A stretch of 6,101 nt of DNA from an uncultured Eubacteriales bacterium. Lineage in GTDB: Bacteria > Bacillota_A > Clostridia > Oscillospirales > Oscillospiraceae. The position numbers were made by a program, and so were the translations under genes. Position 1 is the stretch's first letter; each line of letters opens with the position of its first letter. This document shows, in pieces, positions 1 to 5,470 of this stretch. Under the pieces are notes generated by a model, which worked only from the letters and a program-made list of their open reading frames with translations, did not search any database and was not told the DNA's origin. The stretch is from assembly GCA_949742895.1 (NCBI GenBank), contig CATJRT010000114.1:1-6101 (forward strand), written 5' to 3'.

Positions 1-1474
1 CAGCGAGTCCCAGATTATCACTCTGCCCGACGGTACCCTGCGTATGTACTCCCGCAGCGAGGGTTCCCGTGCTGCCCATTACACCGACAGCACCGACGGT
101 GGCAAGACCTGGGGCGCAACTCAGCTGGATTTCGGTCTGGCAAACGGTTCCAACTGTATGTACTCCGTCATCAACGTGGCGGGTACGCTGGAGGGACCCG
201 ACGGCGAAACCTATGAGAACGTGGTCATGGCGTCCTATCCTGAGGGGAACGGCGGCTACAGCGCTTGGGGCAACCGCTCTAACGGTTCCCTGCGCCTGGG
301 CTACATCTCCGGCAGCACGGAAGAGGGTTGGACCATCAATTGGCTGGGCGAGCCCAAGCTGTACCACGGCGAGGCGGGCACCTATTTTGCCTACTCCTGC
401 CTGACTCAGTTCCATGGGGACAGCAATAAGCCCATCGACCAGTTCGGTGTGCTGTACGAGCCCAATGACAACGCAAATTCGCGTCCGAGCCTGCCCGTGG
501 ATATCTGGTACAAGGAATTCGACGTTGCCTTTGTCTTGGGCGAGGGCTGGACCCTCAGCCTGTGCAGACCTGACAGCCACACTTGGGACGGGGGCGAAGT
601 GACCACTCAGCCCACCTGCACCGAAGCGGGCGAAATGACCTTCACCTGCACGGTGTGCGGCGAGACCAAGACCGAGGAGCTCGCGGCTGTCGGCCACACC
701 GTGGTCATCGATCCGGCGGTGGAGCCGACCACTGAGTCCACCGGACTGACCGAGGGTAGCCACTGCTCTGTCTGCGGCGAGATCCTGGTGGCGCAGGAAG
801 TTATCCCCGCACTGACTCCGGATACCCCCGATGCTGTGCTCCCTGTGGTTCCGGAAATCGTAATTCCGGAGAATCCGGGCGAGGAGATCGAGGACCCCGA
901 TACCCCGCTGGCTGACCTGCCCTTCATCGACGTGGATCATGAGGAGTGGTATGCTCAGTCTATTGCCAATGTGGTGGCCAAGGGTCTGATGGAGGGCGTG
1001 GATACTATGCTGTTTGCGCCCGAGGATGCCATGACCCGCGGTATGATGGCCAAGGCCCTCTACGCGCTGGCGGAAAAGCCGGAAATCGTTGACGCCGCTT
1101 CCTTCCTGGATGTGGCGGACAGCGTGAACTACGCCGATGCCGTGGCCTGGGGCGCTGAGACCGGCGTCATCAAGGGCTACAGCGAGACCGAATTCGGCGG
1201 TGAGGATGCCTTGACCCGCCAGCAGCTGGCCGCTCTGCTTTACCGTTACGCCAAGCTGATTGAGGAGCAGGACATGACAGCCGATGCAGGTGTGCTGGAG
1301 CAGTTCGCTGATCATGAACGCGTCTCCGGCTGGGCAGAGGAGTCCATGGCCTGGGCCGTGGCCAACGAGCTTGTGGTTGGCCGCACCGACGGTACGCTGG
1401 ACCCCAGGGGCGTCATCACCCGCGCTGAGGCGGCCGCCATCCTGGACCGTTATTCCAAGTTGTTCCTGGCCTGA
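1..1474 (+). CDS. Sialidase (GH33-like) with SLH anchor, 3' part
   Basis: The reading frame is already open at the left edge (first full codon at 2), so the signal peptide and most of the catalytic propeller are missing. Visible sialidase elements are SESQ with the likely catalytic-pair Glu (nt 5-7), [10 protein letters not shown] with a probable carboxylate-binding Arg (nt 53-55), an Asp-box STDGGKTW (nt 89-112), SLRLGYIS with another Arg (nt 293-295), and the FAYSCL motif whose Tyr (nt 392-394) would be the nucleophile, followed by GVLYE. The enzyme should release terminal sialic acids from host glycans outside the cell. After the propeller come two roughly 40-residue repeats, each with a CxxCGE motif (about nt 578-815), a Pro/Asp/Glu-rich linker (about 815-915), and three SLH domains (about 915-1055, 1095-1250, 1295-1460) with TRGM, TRQQ and TRAE at the usual TRAE position. 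SLH domains bind secondary cell-wall polymer, so the protein is probably surface-attached. A related sialidase-clan glycosidase is the main alternative. Confidence 0.85.
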   Translation, partial: SESQIITLPDGTLRMYSRSEGSRAAHYTDSTDGGKTWGATQLDFGLANGSNCMYSVINVAGTLEGPDGETYENVVMASYPEGNGGYSAWGNRSNGSLRLGYISGSTEEGWTINWLGEPKLYHGEAGTYFAYSCLTQFHGDSNKPIDQFGVLYEPNDNANSRPSLPVDIWYKEFDVAFVLGEGWTLSLCRPDSHTWDGGEVTTQPTCTEAGEMTFTCTVCGETKTEELAAVGHTVVIDPAVEPTTESTGLTEGSHCSVCGEILVAQEVIPALTPDTPDAVLPVVPEIVIPENPGEEIEDPDTPLADLPFIDVDHEEWYAQSIANVVAKGLMEGVDTMLFAPEDAMTRGMMAKALYALAEKPEIVDAASFLDVADSVNYADAVAWGAETGVIKGYSETEFGGEDALTRQQLAALLYRYAKLIEEQDMTADAGVLEQFADHERVSGWAEESMAWAVANELVVGRTDGTLDPRGVITRAEAAAILDRYSKLFLA

Positions 1475-1528
1475 GCAAATGTCATTTAGCCAAAGCACCT
1501 GAAATCGGCGTCTGATTTTCAAGGCGGG

Positions 1529-1563
1529 CACAGCCCGCCAGCCCATGAAACGGGCTGTGTTTT
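1529..1563 (+). terminator. Terminator of the sialidase gene
   Basis: A 9-bp perfect stem (CACAGCCCG 1529-1537 with CGGGCTGTG 1551-1559) closes a 13-nt loop and is followed directly by TTTT. Flanking AGGC (1522-1525) and GCCT (1564-1567) could extend it. It lies 55 nt after the sialidase stop. The U-run is short, so termination may be incomplete, which would fit the second hairpin downstream. Confidence 0.65.
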
Positions 1564-1593
1564 GCCTATGAAGTCCAACGCAGGCCCGCAGAT

Positions 1594-1612
1594 TTCAAAA
1601 GATTCTTTTGAA
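1594..1612. repeat. Perfect 9-bp inverted repeat
   Basis: TTCAAAAGA (1594-1602) and TCTTTTGAA (1604-1612) are perfect inverted arms around one central base. It is AT-rich in a GC-rich background and sits between two terminator-like hairpins. The geometry is that of a dimeric regulator's operator, but no convincing promoter adjoins it, so its function is unknown. Confidence 0.5.
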
Positions 1613-1645
1613 GTGCTGTGACTATAACAATATCTCAATAGGCAA

Positions 1646-1688
1646 AGGGCAGGGCGTCCGGTTAGCCGGACGCCCTGCCCTGTTATTT
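1646..1688 (+). terminator. Strong hairpin terminator
   Basis: This is a 16-bp perfect GC-rich stem (1646-1661 with 1666-1681) closed by a TTAG tetraloop, followed by GTTATTTT. It is the stronger of the two hairpins after the sialidase and probably catches read-through before the regulator's promoter. It could instead end a short RNA starting between 1565 and 1640, but I see no good promoter for one. Confidence 0.75.
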
Positions 1689-1761
1689 TGCTTGGGCTGT
1701 CAGGTGTGGGTCTGGCTGCCGCAGGCCCCGCCGCAAAGGAGAGAAAACAGAAAATTTTTCA

Positions 1762-1790
1762 TTGTCACAGGGGCAGTGGTATGGTACAAT
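1762..1790 (+). promoter_or_regulatory. Sigma-A promoter of the metalloregulator gene
   Basis: The -35 box is TTGTCA (1762-1767), followed by a 17-bp spacer and TACAAT (1785-1790), with an extended -10 TGG at 1782-1784. The predicted start is near 1797, giving a leader of about 65 nt. Confidence 0.75.
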
Positions 1791-1809
1791 CATAAAGTGA
1801 ACATAGGCA

Positions 1810-1833
1810 AACACGGCTGTGTTCCCGCAGCCG
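1810..1833 (+). promoter_or_regulatory. Inverted repeat and hairpin in the regulator leader
   Basis: Just after the predicted transcription start lies AACAC-GGCT-GTGTT (1810-1823), a 14-bp imperfect palindrome. An overlapping hairpin pairs CGGCTG (1814-1819) with CAGCCG (1828-1833). The palindrome is placed where an autoregulatory operator would sit, but it does not match a DtxR or MntR box that I can recall. This is a weak call. Confidence 0.25.
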
Positions 1834-1861
1834 CGCCGTTATTTTGGAGTTGAGGGCATAT

Positions 1862-2236
1862 ATGAATATCCACGAATCCGCAGAAAATTACCTGGAGGCT
1901 ATCCTGGCCCTGGGCGAGAACGGTCCAGTGCGTTCCATCGACGTAGCTCAGCACCTGAACTTCTCCAAACCAAGTGTCAGCCGGGCTATGAGCCTGCTAC
2001 GGGAGGGCGGCTTTGTGGTGATGGATGCGAGCGGCTTTCTTACCCTTACTGATACGGGGCTGGAGATTGCCCGGCGTATTTACGAGCGGCACCTGCTGCT
2101 GACCCGTTGGCTGATCCACCTGGGAGTGGACGAGAAGGTCGCCGCCGAGGACGCCTGCCGCATCGAGCATGACCTGAGTGTGGAGTCCTTCGACGCTCTG
2201 CGTACCCACATTAACAAGGATTTGGGGATCGAATGA
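1862..2236 (+). CDS. DtxR/MntR-family metal-dependent repressor
   Basis: This 124-residue protein should be a cytoplasmic dimeric repressor that binds DNA when loaded with Fe(II) or Mn(II). An N-terminal winged helix-turn-helix covers about residues 5-62 (SIDVAQHL, then recognition helix SKPSVSRAMSLL). The dimerisation and metal helices follow, with H77 in ERHLLL and the motif DACRIEHDLS at 97-106. H77, E102 and H103 fall at exactly the B. subtilis MntR ligand positions. MntR Glu99 is Cys99 here, as in DtxR/IdeR (ACRWEH), and the N-terminal ligand position carries Asn9. There is no SH3 domain, so it is MntR-sized or slightly shorter. I chose ATG 1862 because TGAGGG lies 5 nt upstream; an in-frame TTG at 1844 overlaps the ribosome binding site. 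It has its own promoter and terminator and no metal transporter adjacent, so its targets lie elsewhere. The family call is firm; the metal is not. Confidence 0.9.
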   Translation: MNIHESAENYLEAILALGENGPVRSIDVAQHLNFSKPSVSRAMSLLREGGFVVMDASGFLTLTDTGLEIARRIYERHLLLTRWLIHLGVDEKVAAEDACRIEHDLSVESFDALRTHINKDLGIE

Positions 2237-2240
2237 ACAA

Positions 2241-2270
2241 AACCGCCGCTGACTGCGGCGGTTCTGCGTT
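2241..2270 (+). terminator. Terminator of the metalloregulator gene
   Basis: Only 4 nt after the stop, AACCGCCGC (2241-2249) pairs with GCGGCGGTT (2255-2263) around a 5-nt loop. The downstream strand is CTGCGTTGTTGTG, a poor U-tract. On the minus strand the stem is followed by TTGTTC, so it may act in both directions for the converging asparaginase operon. Confidence 0.6.
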
Positions 2271-2444
2271 GTTGTGTCGTTATTAAGCTACGTCTGGTTG
2301 CGACGCACGGCTTTCGTCGAAGCAAAGTCTGTTCACCTCCGTTTCCGCCTTCGGCGAAAACTACGTTTACTCCCTTGCTTCTCCTCTCCCCATCGAACCC
2401 GCTTCGCTGGGCCCGCAATGAAGGGGACCGCTGCTCATGATGGC
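2264..2444. repeat. Candidate dispersed intergenic repeat
   Basis: This stretch of about 180 bp between two convergent genes has no plausible gene but remains open in several frames. It contains small hairpins (around 2310-2323 and 2346-2356) and purine/pyrimidine-skewed tracts, with CTCC-rich runs on the plus strand. Its minus-strand translation, with segments such as VVFAEGGNGGEQTLLRRKP and CVATRRSL, resembles peptides I recall appearing repeatedly as spurious short proteins in Clostridia genomes. That would fit a multi-copy intergenic element. The recollection is not verified, and no terminal inverted repeats or target duplications are obvious. Confidence 0.4.
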
Positions 2445-3437
2445 TCAGACGCTTCTCTCCCCGGCGAGGCTTTTGGCAAACAGGGCGCGGACCTGGTCCA
2501 GGTCGTCCGTCTGCCCCAGCGCCCACATCAGCTTGGTGACGGCGGCCTCGGTGGTCATATCGTAACCCTGGATGACCCCTTCCGCCAGCGCCTTCTGTCC
2601 CGTCTGGTAGAGAGAGAAGTTGCTGCTCTCGTACAGACACTGGCTGCACACCACCACCGCCATCCCGGCCTGGGCGGCGTTGTGGAGCTTCTCGATGAGG
2701 TCACGGCGGATGAAGTGGAGTCCCCCCGCCCCGAACGCCTCGATGACCACCCCCCGGTAGTGCATGGACAGCAGCATATCGAAGATCTCCGGGTCCAGGC
2801 CAGGGGTGAGTTTGATGAGGAACACCGCCTCGCACAGATTGTCCCGTAGGCGGCAGGGGCCTTCTAAGGGCGGGATAGCGGCAGCGTTGATGGTTAGCCC
2901 GGAGCCGTTTACCTTGCCCACCAGGGGCCAGTTCACGCTGTCGAAGGCGCCGAAGTCAGTGGTGTGGGTTTTGACGGCGCGGCAGCCCAACATCACCCGC
3001 CGGTCGAAGGCCAGGAACACCCCCGGATGTCCGGATGCGGCCATAGCGAAGGCGGTGCGCAGGTTGTCCAACCCGTCGGTAAGGGGGTGTTCGATGGGGA
3101 GCTGCGCCCCGGTGAGCACTACGGGTATAGGGATGTTGTGTACCATGTAGCTGAGCACCGAGGCGGTGTAGGCCATGGTGTCGGTGCCGTGGGAGAGCAC
3201 AACGCCGTCGAACCCGTCCCGGGCGTCAAAGACGTGGCGGGCGATGAGCCGCCACTCCTCCGGCTGGATGTTGGACGAGTCCAAGTGGAGGATGTCCTGG
3301 ACGGTGAGGTCGTAACTGTCGGGCAAACCGCCCAGATAGTGGGAGAGGGCGTCGCCGTCCAAGCCGGGGGCCAGCCCCTCGTCGGTGAGCCGTGAGGCGA
3401 TGGTGCCCCCGGTGGTGAGCAGTAAGATACGTTTCAT
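2445..3437 (-). CDS. ansA: Type I (cytoplasmic) L-asparaginase
   Basis: The enzyme hydrolyses L-asparagine to L-aspartate and ammonia. The 330-residue length is that of AnsA-type asparaginases, and there is no signal peptide, so it is cytoplasmic. TTGGTIAS at 8-15 carries the nucleophilic Thr (T12). DSSNI at 53-57 lines the substrate site. SHGTDTM at 82-88 carries the second catalytic Thr-Asp pair (T85, D86), and K156 in RAVKTHT completes the second triad. VLTGAQLP (107-114) and MTTEAAVTKLMWALG (294-308) are family signatures. ATG 3437 is chosen because AGGAGG lies 6 nt upstream and the protein then begins directly with the first beta-strand; an upstream in-frame start would overlap the preceding gene. 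It is the second gene of a minus-strand operon. It probably supplies nitrogen and aspartate. The family call is very firm; the gene name rests on type I features. Confidence 0.95.
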   Translation of the reverse strand: MKRILLLTTGGTIASRLTDEGLAPGLDGDALSHYLGGLPDSYDLTVQDILHLDSSNIQPEEWRLIARHVFDARDGFDGVVLSHGTDTMAYTASVLSYMVHNIPIPVVLTGAQLPIEHPLTDGLDNLRTAFAMAASGHPGVFLAFDRRVMLGCRAVKTHTTDFGAFDSVNWPLVGKVNGSGLTINAAAIPPLEGPCRLRDNLCEAVFLIKLTPGLDPEIFDMLLSMHYRGVVIEAFGAGGLHFIRRDLIEKLHNAAQAGMAVVVCSQCLYESSNFSLYQTGQKALAEGVIQGYDMTTEAAVTKLMWALGQTDDLDQVRALFAKSLAGERSV

Positions 3438-3443
3438 GGGTAT

Positions 3444-3449
3444 CCTCCT
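3444..3449 (-). promoter_or_regulatory. Asparaginase Shine-Dalgarno overlapping the upstream stop codon
   Basis: A perfect AGGAGG (CCTCCT on the plus strand) lies 6 nt before the asparaginase ATG and overlaps the TAG stop (3448-3450) of the preceding gene. This implies translational coupling of the two proteins and fixes the asparaginase start. Confidence 0.8.
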
Positions 3450-3978
3450 ATCGGTCTGCGGGGTGGAGGGACGCTTTGTGGGCCTCTGGAGGGATGCAAA
3501 AGGCGGCAATCTCGTCGCCCGTGTCCCGAATCTCCAGCCCGCTGCCATTGTCCAGCAGGAGTCGCAGGCCGTTCAGCGTATGAGGCCCGTCAATGGGGAC
3601 GATCACCTGGACAGCGTGGCCCAGGGCAGAAGCTGCACCGCCGTATTCCCGCCACGCCAGTTCTTCCTCCCACTCCAGCCCTATCAGGGCGGGGCTGCTG
3701 CGCTGTTCCTCATCAAACCAGACCGCTGGGTCGGAGGGCAGAAGGTCGTTCCATCCCACTGCCAGGTACTGCTCGCTACTGACATTCACCGACAGTATGC
3801 CGGAGGAAAGGCAAACCAGCATAGGGCCGTCAGTAAACCAGGCATGCTTTATGCAGTCCCAGATGCCCCAGACGGATTTAACGATATTCCCTGTCAGTTG
3901 TTTCAGCGTGGGTCCCCAGAGGTCCAGGAAAGCCCTTTTGTCGGAGAAAAAGCGGTAAGGATGGGTAGTGAGCGACAT
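3448..3978 (-). CDS. Unrecognised Trp-rich 176-aa protein
   Basis: I do not recognise the family. The protein has 176 residues, no signal peptide and no clear membrane segment, and eight tryptophans, several in the pairs VWGIW (36-40) and EWEEELAW (102-109). The N-terminal third is helical and mildly basic. The middle has beta-like strands (MLVCLSSGILSVNV, 53-66; QYLAVGW, 70-76) and an acidic stretch. The C-terminus has a hydrophobic strand (AVQVIVPI, 122-129) and then GLRLLLDNGSGLEI ending in TGDEI (137-156). That last pattern recalls beta-hairpin ends of small immunity-like or sugar-binding domains, but this is only a resemblance. ATG 3978 is preferred over ATG 3996: AAGGGGG lies 7 nt before it, and predicted transcription starts near 3994, inside the longer version. 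It is first in an operon with asparaginase, 10 nt apart, which suggests a linked role that I cannot define. Confidence 0.8.
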   Translation of the reverse strand: MSLTTHPYRFFSDKRAFLDLWGPTLKQLTGNIVKSVWGIWDCIKHAWFTDGPMLVCLSSGILSVNVSSEQYLAVGWNDLLPSDPAVWFDEEQRSSPALIGLEWEEELAWREYGGAASALGHAVQVIVPIDGPHTLNGLRLLLDNGSGLEIRDTGDEIAAFCIPPEAHKASLHPADR

Positions 3979-3985
3979 GGGATGT

Positions 3986-3992
3986 CCCCCTT
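3986..3992 (-). promoter_or_regulatory. Shine-Dalgarno deciding the start of the 176-aa gene
   Basis: AAGGGGG on the minus strand sits 7 nt before ATG 3978 and inside the reading frame that would start at ATG 3996. Together with the predicted transcript start near 3994, this favours the shorter protein and a leader of only about 16 nt. Confidence 0.65.
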
Positions 3993-4000
3993 TCATCCCC

Positions 4001-4029
4001 AGTATACCTCATCTACAAAGCCCTTGCAA
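4001..4029 (-). promoter_or_regulatory. Sigma-A promoter of the unknown-asparaginase operon
   Basis: On the minus strand TTGCAA (4024-4029) is followed by exactly 17 bp and then TATACT (4001-4006). The predicted start is near 3994. The -35 box lies 3 bp from the -35 box of the divergent promoter. Confidence 0.75.
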
Positions 4030-4032
4030 GTA

Positions 4033-4061
4033 TTGTAAACGTTGGGGCATCCTGATATAAT
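4033..4061 (+). promoter_or_regulatory. Sigma-A promoter of the TrxR-like gene
   Basis: TTGTAA (4033-4038), a 17-bp spacer and a perfect TATAAT (4056-4061), with extended -10 TGA at 4053-4055. The predicted start is near 4068, leaving a leader of about 20 nt that is mostly the ribosome binding site (AAGGAG 4076-4081, 6 nt before ATG). Confidence 0.85.
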
Positions 4062-4087
4062 AGAAAAAACGCGAAAAGGAGCTGCAT

Positions 4088-4888
4088 ATGAAATATGACC
4101 TTTTGATCGTCGGCGGAGGCCCCGCAGGGCTGACTGCCGCCATCCAGGCCCGTGCCAGGGGCAGGTCCGCGCTGGTGGTGTCCAACGAGCCCACCGCCTC
4201 CCCACTGTGCAAGGCCCCGGCCATGACCAATTACCCTGGACTGCCTGGCATCACCGGGCTGGAGCTGGTGGAGCGGCTGTTGGCCCAGGCAAAGGACATG
4301 GGTGCGGAATTCAAAACGGGCCGCGCCCTGTCGGTGATGCCCATGGGCAAGTTCATTATGGTGTCGGTGGAGGACAGCGTAGAGGAGGCCGCCGCCGTGA
4401 TCCTGGCCCTGGGGGTGTCCCGGGCCGCGCCCCTCAAAGGTGAGCTGGAGCTGCTGGGCCGGGGGGTGAGCTACTGCGCCACCTGCGACGGGATGCTCTA
4501 TAGAAACAGGCCCGTGGTGTGCGCTGGGGACGCGCCCAACTTCGCTGAAGAGGCGGAGTTCCTGCGGTCCATCGGCTGTCAGGTGACGGAAACAAGGCTG
4601 GCGGGGCTGGAGATCCTGGGAGACAGCAGGGTGTCCGGCGTGCGCACCGCAGCGGGTGAGGAGATTCCCTGCGACGGCGTGTTCCTGCTGCGCTCCTCTA
4701 TCGCCCCCGCCCAGCTTGCGGCGGGGCTGGAGCTGGAGGAAGGGTATATCAGGGTGGACAGTCATATGGCCACCAGCCTTCCCGGCGTATTTGCTGCTGG
4801 GGACTGCACCGGCCAGCCGTTGCAATTAGCCAGGGCGGTGGGGCAGGGGCAGACCGCCGCCCACTTTGCCATCGAAGGACTTTCCTAA
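4088..4888 (+). CDS. Thioredoxin reductase-like flavoprotein with reduced NADPH domain
   Basis: This is a 266-residue cytoplasmic FAD disulfide oxidoreductase, about 40 residues shorter than ordinary TrxB. The N-terminal FAD Rossmann motif is GGGPAG (9-14), NYPGLPGITG (48-57) is the usual TrxR segment, and ALGVSRAAPL (107-116) ends the first FAD half. The redox-active pair is YCATCD (C130, C133), and the closing FAD motif is GVFAAGDC (233-240, D239). The insert domain between them is degenerate: the expected GGGDSAxEEA is replaced by AGDAPNFAEEA (146-156), and the HRRDxxRA segment that grips the NADPH phosphate is absent, with about 25 residues deleted there. This matches the plan of the pyridine-nucleotide-independent, ferredoxin-linked thioredoxin reductases (FFTR) described in clostridia. 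A different electron donor or substrate is therefore likely. No thioredoxin gene is adjacent. The family call is firm; the donor is inferred. Confidence 0.88.
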   Translation: MKYDLLIVGGGPAGLTAAIQARARGRSALVVSNEPTASPLCKAPAMTNYPGLPGITGLELVERLLAQAKDMGAEFKTGRALSVMPMGKFIMVSVEDSVEEAAAVILALGVSRAAPLKGELELLGRGVSYCATCDGMLYRNRPVVCAGDAPNFAEEAEFLRSIGCQVTETRLAGLEILGDSRVSGVRTAAGEEIPCDGVFLLRSSIAPAQLAAGLELEEGYIRVDSHMATSLPGVFAAGDCTGQPLQLARAVGQGQTAAHFAIEGLS

Positions 4889-4890
4889 AA

Positions 4891-4912
4891 TTTCGTGAAC
4901 TTTGCTTTCGTG
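4891..4912. repeat. Direct heptamer repeat upstream of a promoter
   Basis: TTTCGTG occurs at 4891-4897 and again at 4906-4912, 15 bp apart, just upstream of the -35 box at 4915. It may be an activator site or chance. No terminator hairpin is visible after the TrxR-like gene, so read-through into the next gene is possible. Confidence 0.3.
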
Positions 4913-4914
4913 TA

Positions 4915-4943
4915 TTGAAATTTCCCGGCAAAGATGGTAACAT
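4915..4943 (+). promoter_or_regulatory. Sigma-A promoter of the P-loop gene
   Basis: TTGAAA (4915-4920), a 17-bp spacer and TAACAT (4938-4943), with extended -10 TGG at 4935-4937. The predicted start is near 4950. A small hairpin, GGGGG (4956-4960) with CCCCC (4964-4968), then lies close to the 5' end of the message. Confidence 0.65.
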
Positions 4944-4993
4944 AGACATATCATAGGGGGACTCCCCCCATACCAAGTAAGGAGTGATCTAAC

Positions 4994-5407
4994 ATGGTCA
5001 AGGTCATTATGGGCCAGAAGGGCACCGGAAAAACCAAGCAGATGATCGACCTCATCAATACAGCGGTGGGTACGGAGCATGGCAACGTGGTGGCGGTCGC
5101 CCACGATTCGAAGCTGAACTATGACATCCATTACTCGATCCGGCTGGTCGATACCTCTGATTACAATATCCCCAACTATGACACCCTGCGGGGCTTCCTG
5201 TATGGGCTGTATGCCAGCAACTACGACATTACCCATGTGTTCATCGAGAGCCTGAACAAGCTGGTTCCCACTGTGGGCAACGAGGATGTGGAGCCCTTCC
5301 TGGACTGGCTGGGGGCTTTCTCCCAGCAGAGCGGCATCAAGTATACCGTCTCCATTAGTGAGGATGCGTCCAAGGCCAGCGAAGGCGTGCGCAAGTATTT
5401 CGCGTAA
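4994..5407 (+). CDS. Small P-loop ATP-binding protein, function unknown
   Basis: This is a 137-residue soluble protein with a clear Walker A at its start (GQKGTGKT, 7-14, after a short beta-strand VKVIM). A hydrophobic strand ending in an acidic residue (DITHVFIES, 78-86) can serve as Walker B, and a later strand YTVSISED (117-124) sits where a sensor position would be. It should bind ATP or GTP. It lacks the length and the His/Asp boxes of PilT and has no transmembrane segment. I recall similar short proteins in many clostridia, often auto-annotated as twitching motility protein PilT, a label that nothing in this sequence supports. The start is fixed by AAGGAG 9 nt upstream of ATG 4994. It has its own promoter and is followed at once by a strong terminator, so it is probably expressed alone. 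Its role is unknown. Confidence 0.85.
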   Translation: MVKVIMGQKGTGKTKQMIDLINTAVGTEHGNVVAVAHDSKLNYDIHYSIRLVDTSDYNIPNYDTLRGFLYGLYASNYDITHVFIESLNKLVPTVGNEDVEPFLDWLGAFSQQSGIKYTVSISEDASKASEGVRKYFA

Positions 5408-5417
5408 GACGCTTAAA

Positions 5418-5452
5418 AAGCGGACGGGCTGTGGCCCGTCCGCTTCCATTTT
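5418..5452 (+). terminator. Terminator of the P-loop gene
   Basis: An 11-bp perfect stem (AAGCGGACGGG 5418-5428 with CCCGTCCGCTT 5435-5445) with a 6-nt loop, followed by CCATTTTC. It starts 10 nt after the stop codon and ends only 11 nt before the next gene's Shine-Dalgarno. Confidence 0.8.
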
Positions 5453-5470
5453 CAATGAGGAGGATCGACG

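Larger units (their letters stand above)
1475..1861. other. Intergenic region between sialidase and metalloregulator
   Basis: I see no credible gene in these 387 bases. They hold a hairpin just after the sialidase stop (1529-1563), a near-perfect inverted repeat (1594-1612), a second very strong hairpin (1646-1681), and then the promoter, leader and ribosome binding site of the downstream regulator. A short frame through 1608-1853 begins at TTG, has no ribosome binding site, and runs straight through the 16-bp terminator stem, so I do not call it. Confidence 0.7.

Noticed and set aside
1608..1633. Promoter for a small RNA (TTGAAG ... TATAAC)
   Set aside because: The two boxes are only 9 bp apart, and shifting to a 17-bp spacer gives a poor -10 (TATCTC).
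1608..1853. Short open frame upstream of the metalloregulator
   Set aside because: TTG start without RBS, and it passes through the 16-bp terminator stem and the regulator promoter.
1844..1861. Extended TTG start for the metalloregulator
   Set aside because: The extension would be translated from within the ribosome binding region, while ATG 1862 is well placed and gives exact MntR numbering of the metal ligands.
2080..2649. Minus-strand open frame joining the asparaginase end, the repeat-like region and the regulator gene
   Set aside because: It overlaps two confident genes in the wrong frame or strand and has no start signal. It is useful only because it exposes the repeat-like peptide.
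4013..4825. Minus-strand open frame (270 codons) opposite the TrxR-like gene
   Set aside because: The plus strand has clear FAD and CxxC motifs with a matching promoter and RBS; the antisense translation is low-complexity His/Gly/Gln-rich.
4994..5407. Naming the P-loop protein PilT
   Set aside because: It has only a Walker A and lacks the size, PAS-like domain and His/Asp boxes of PilT retraction ATPases.
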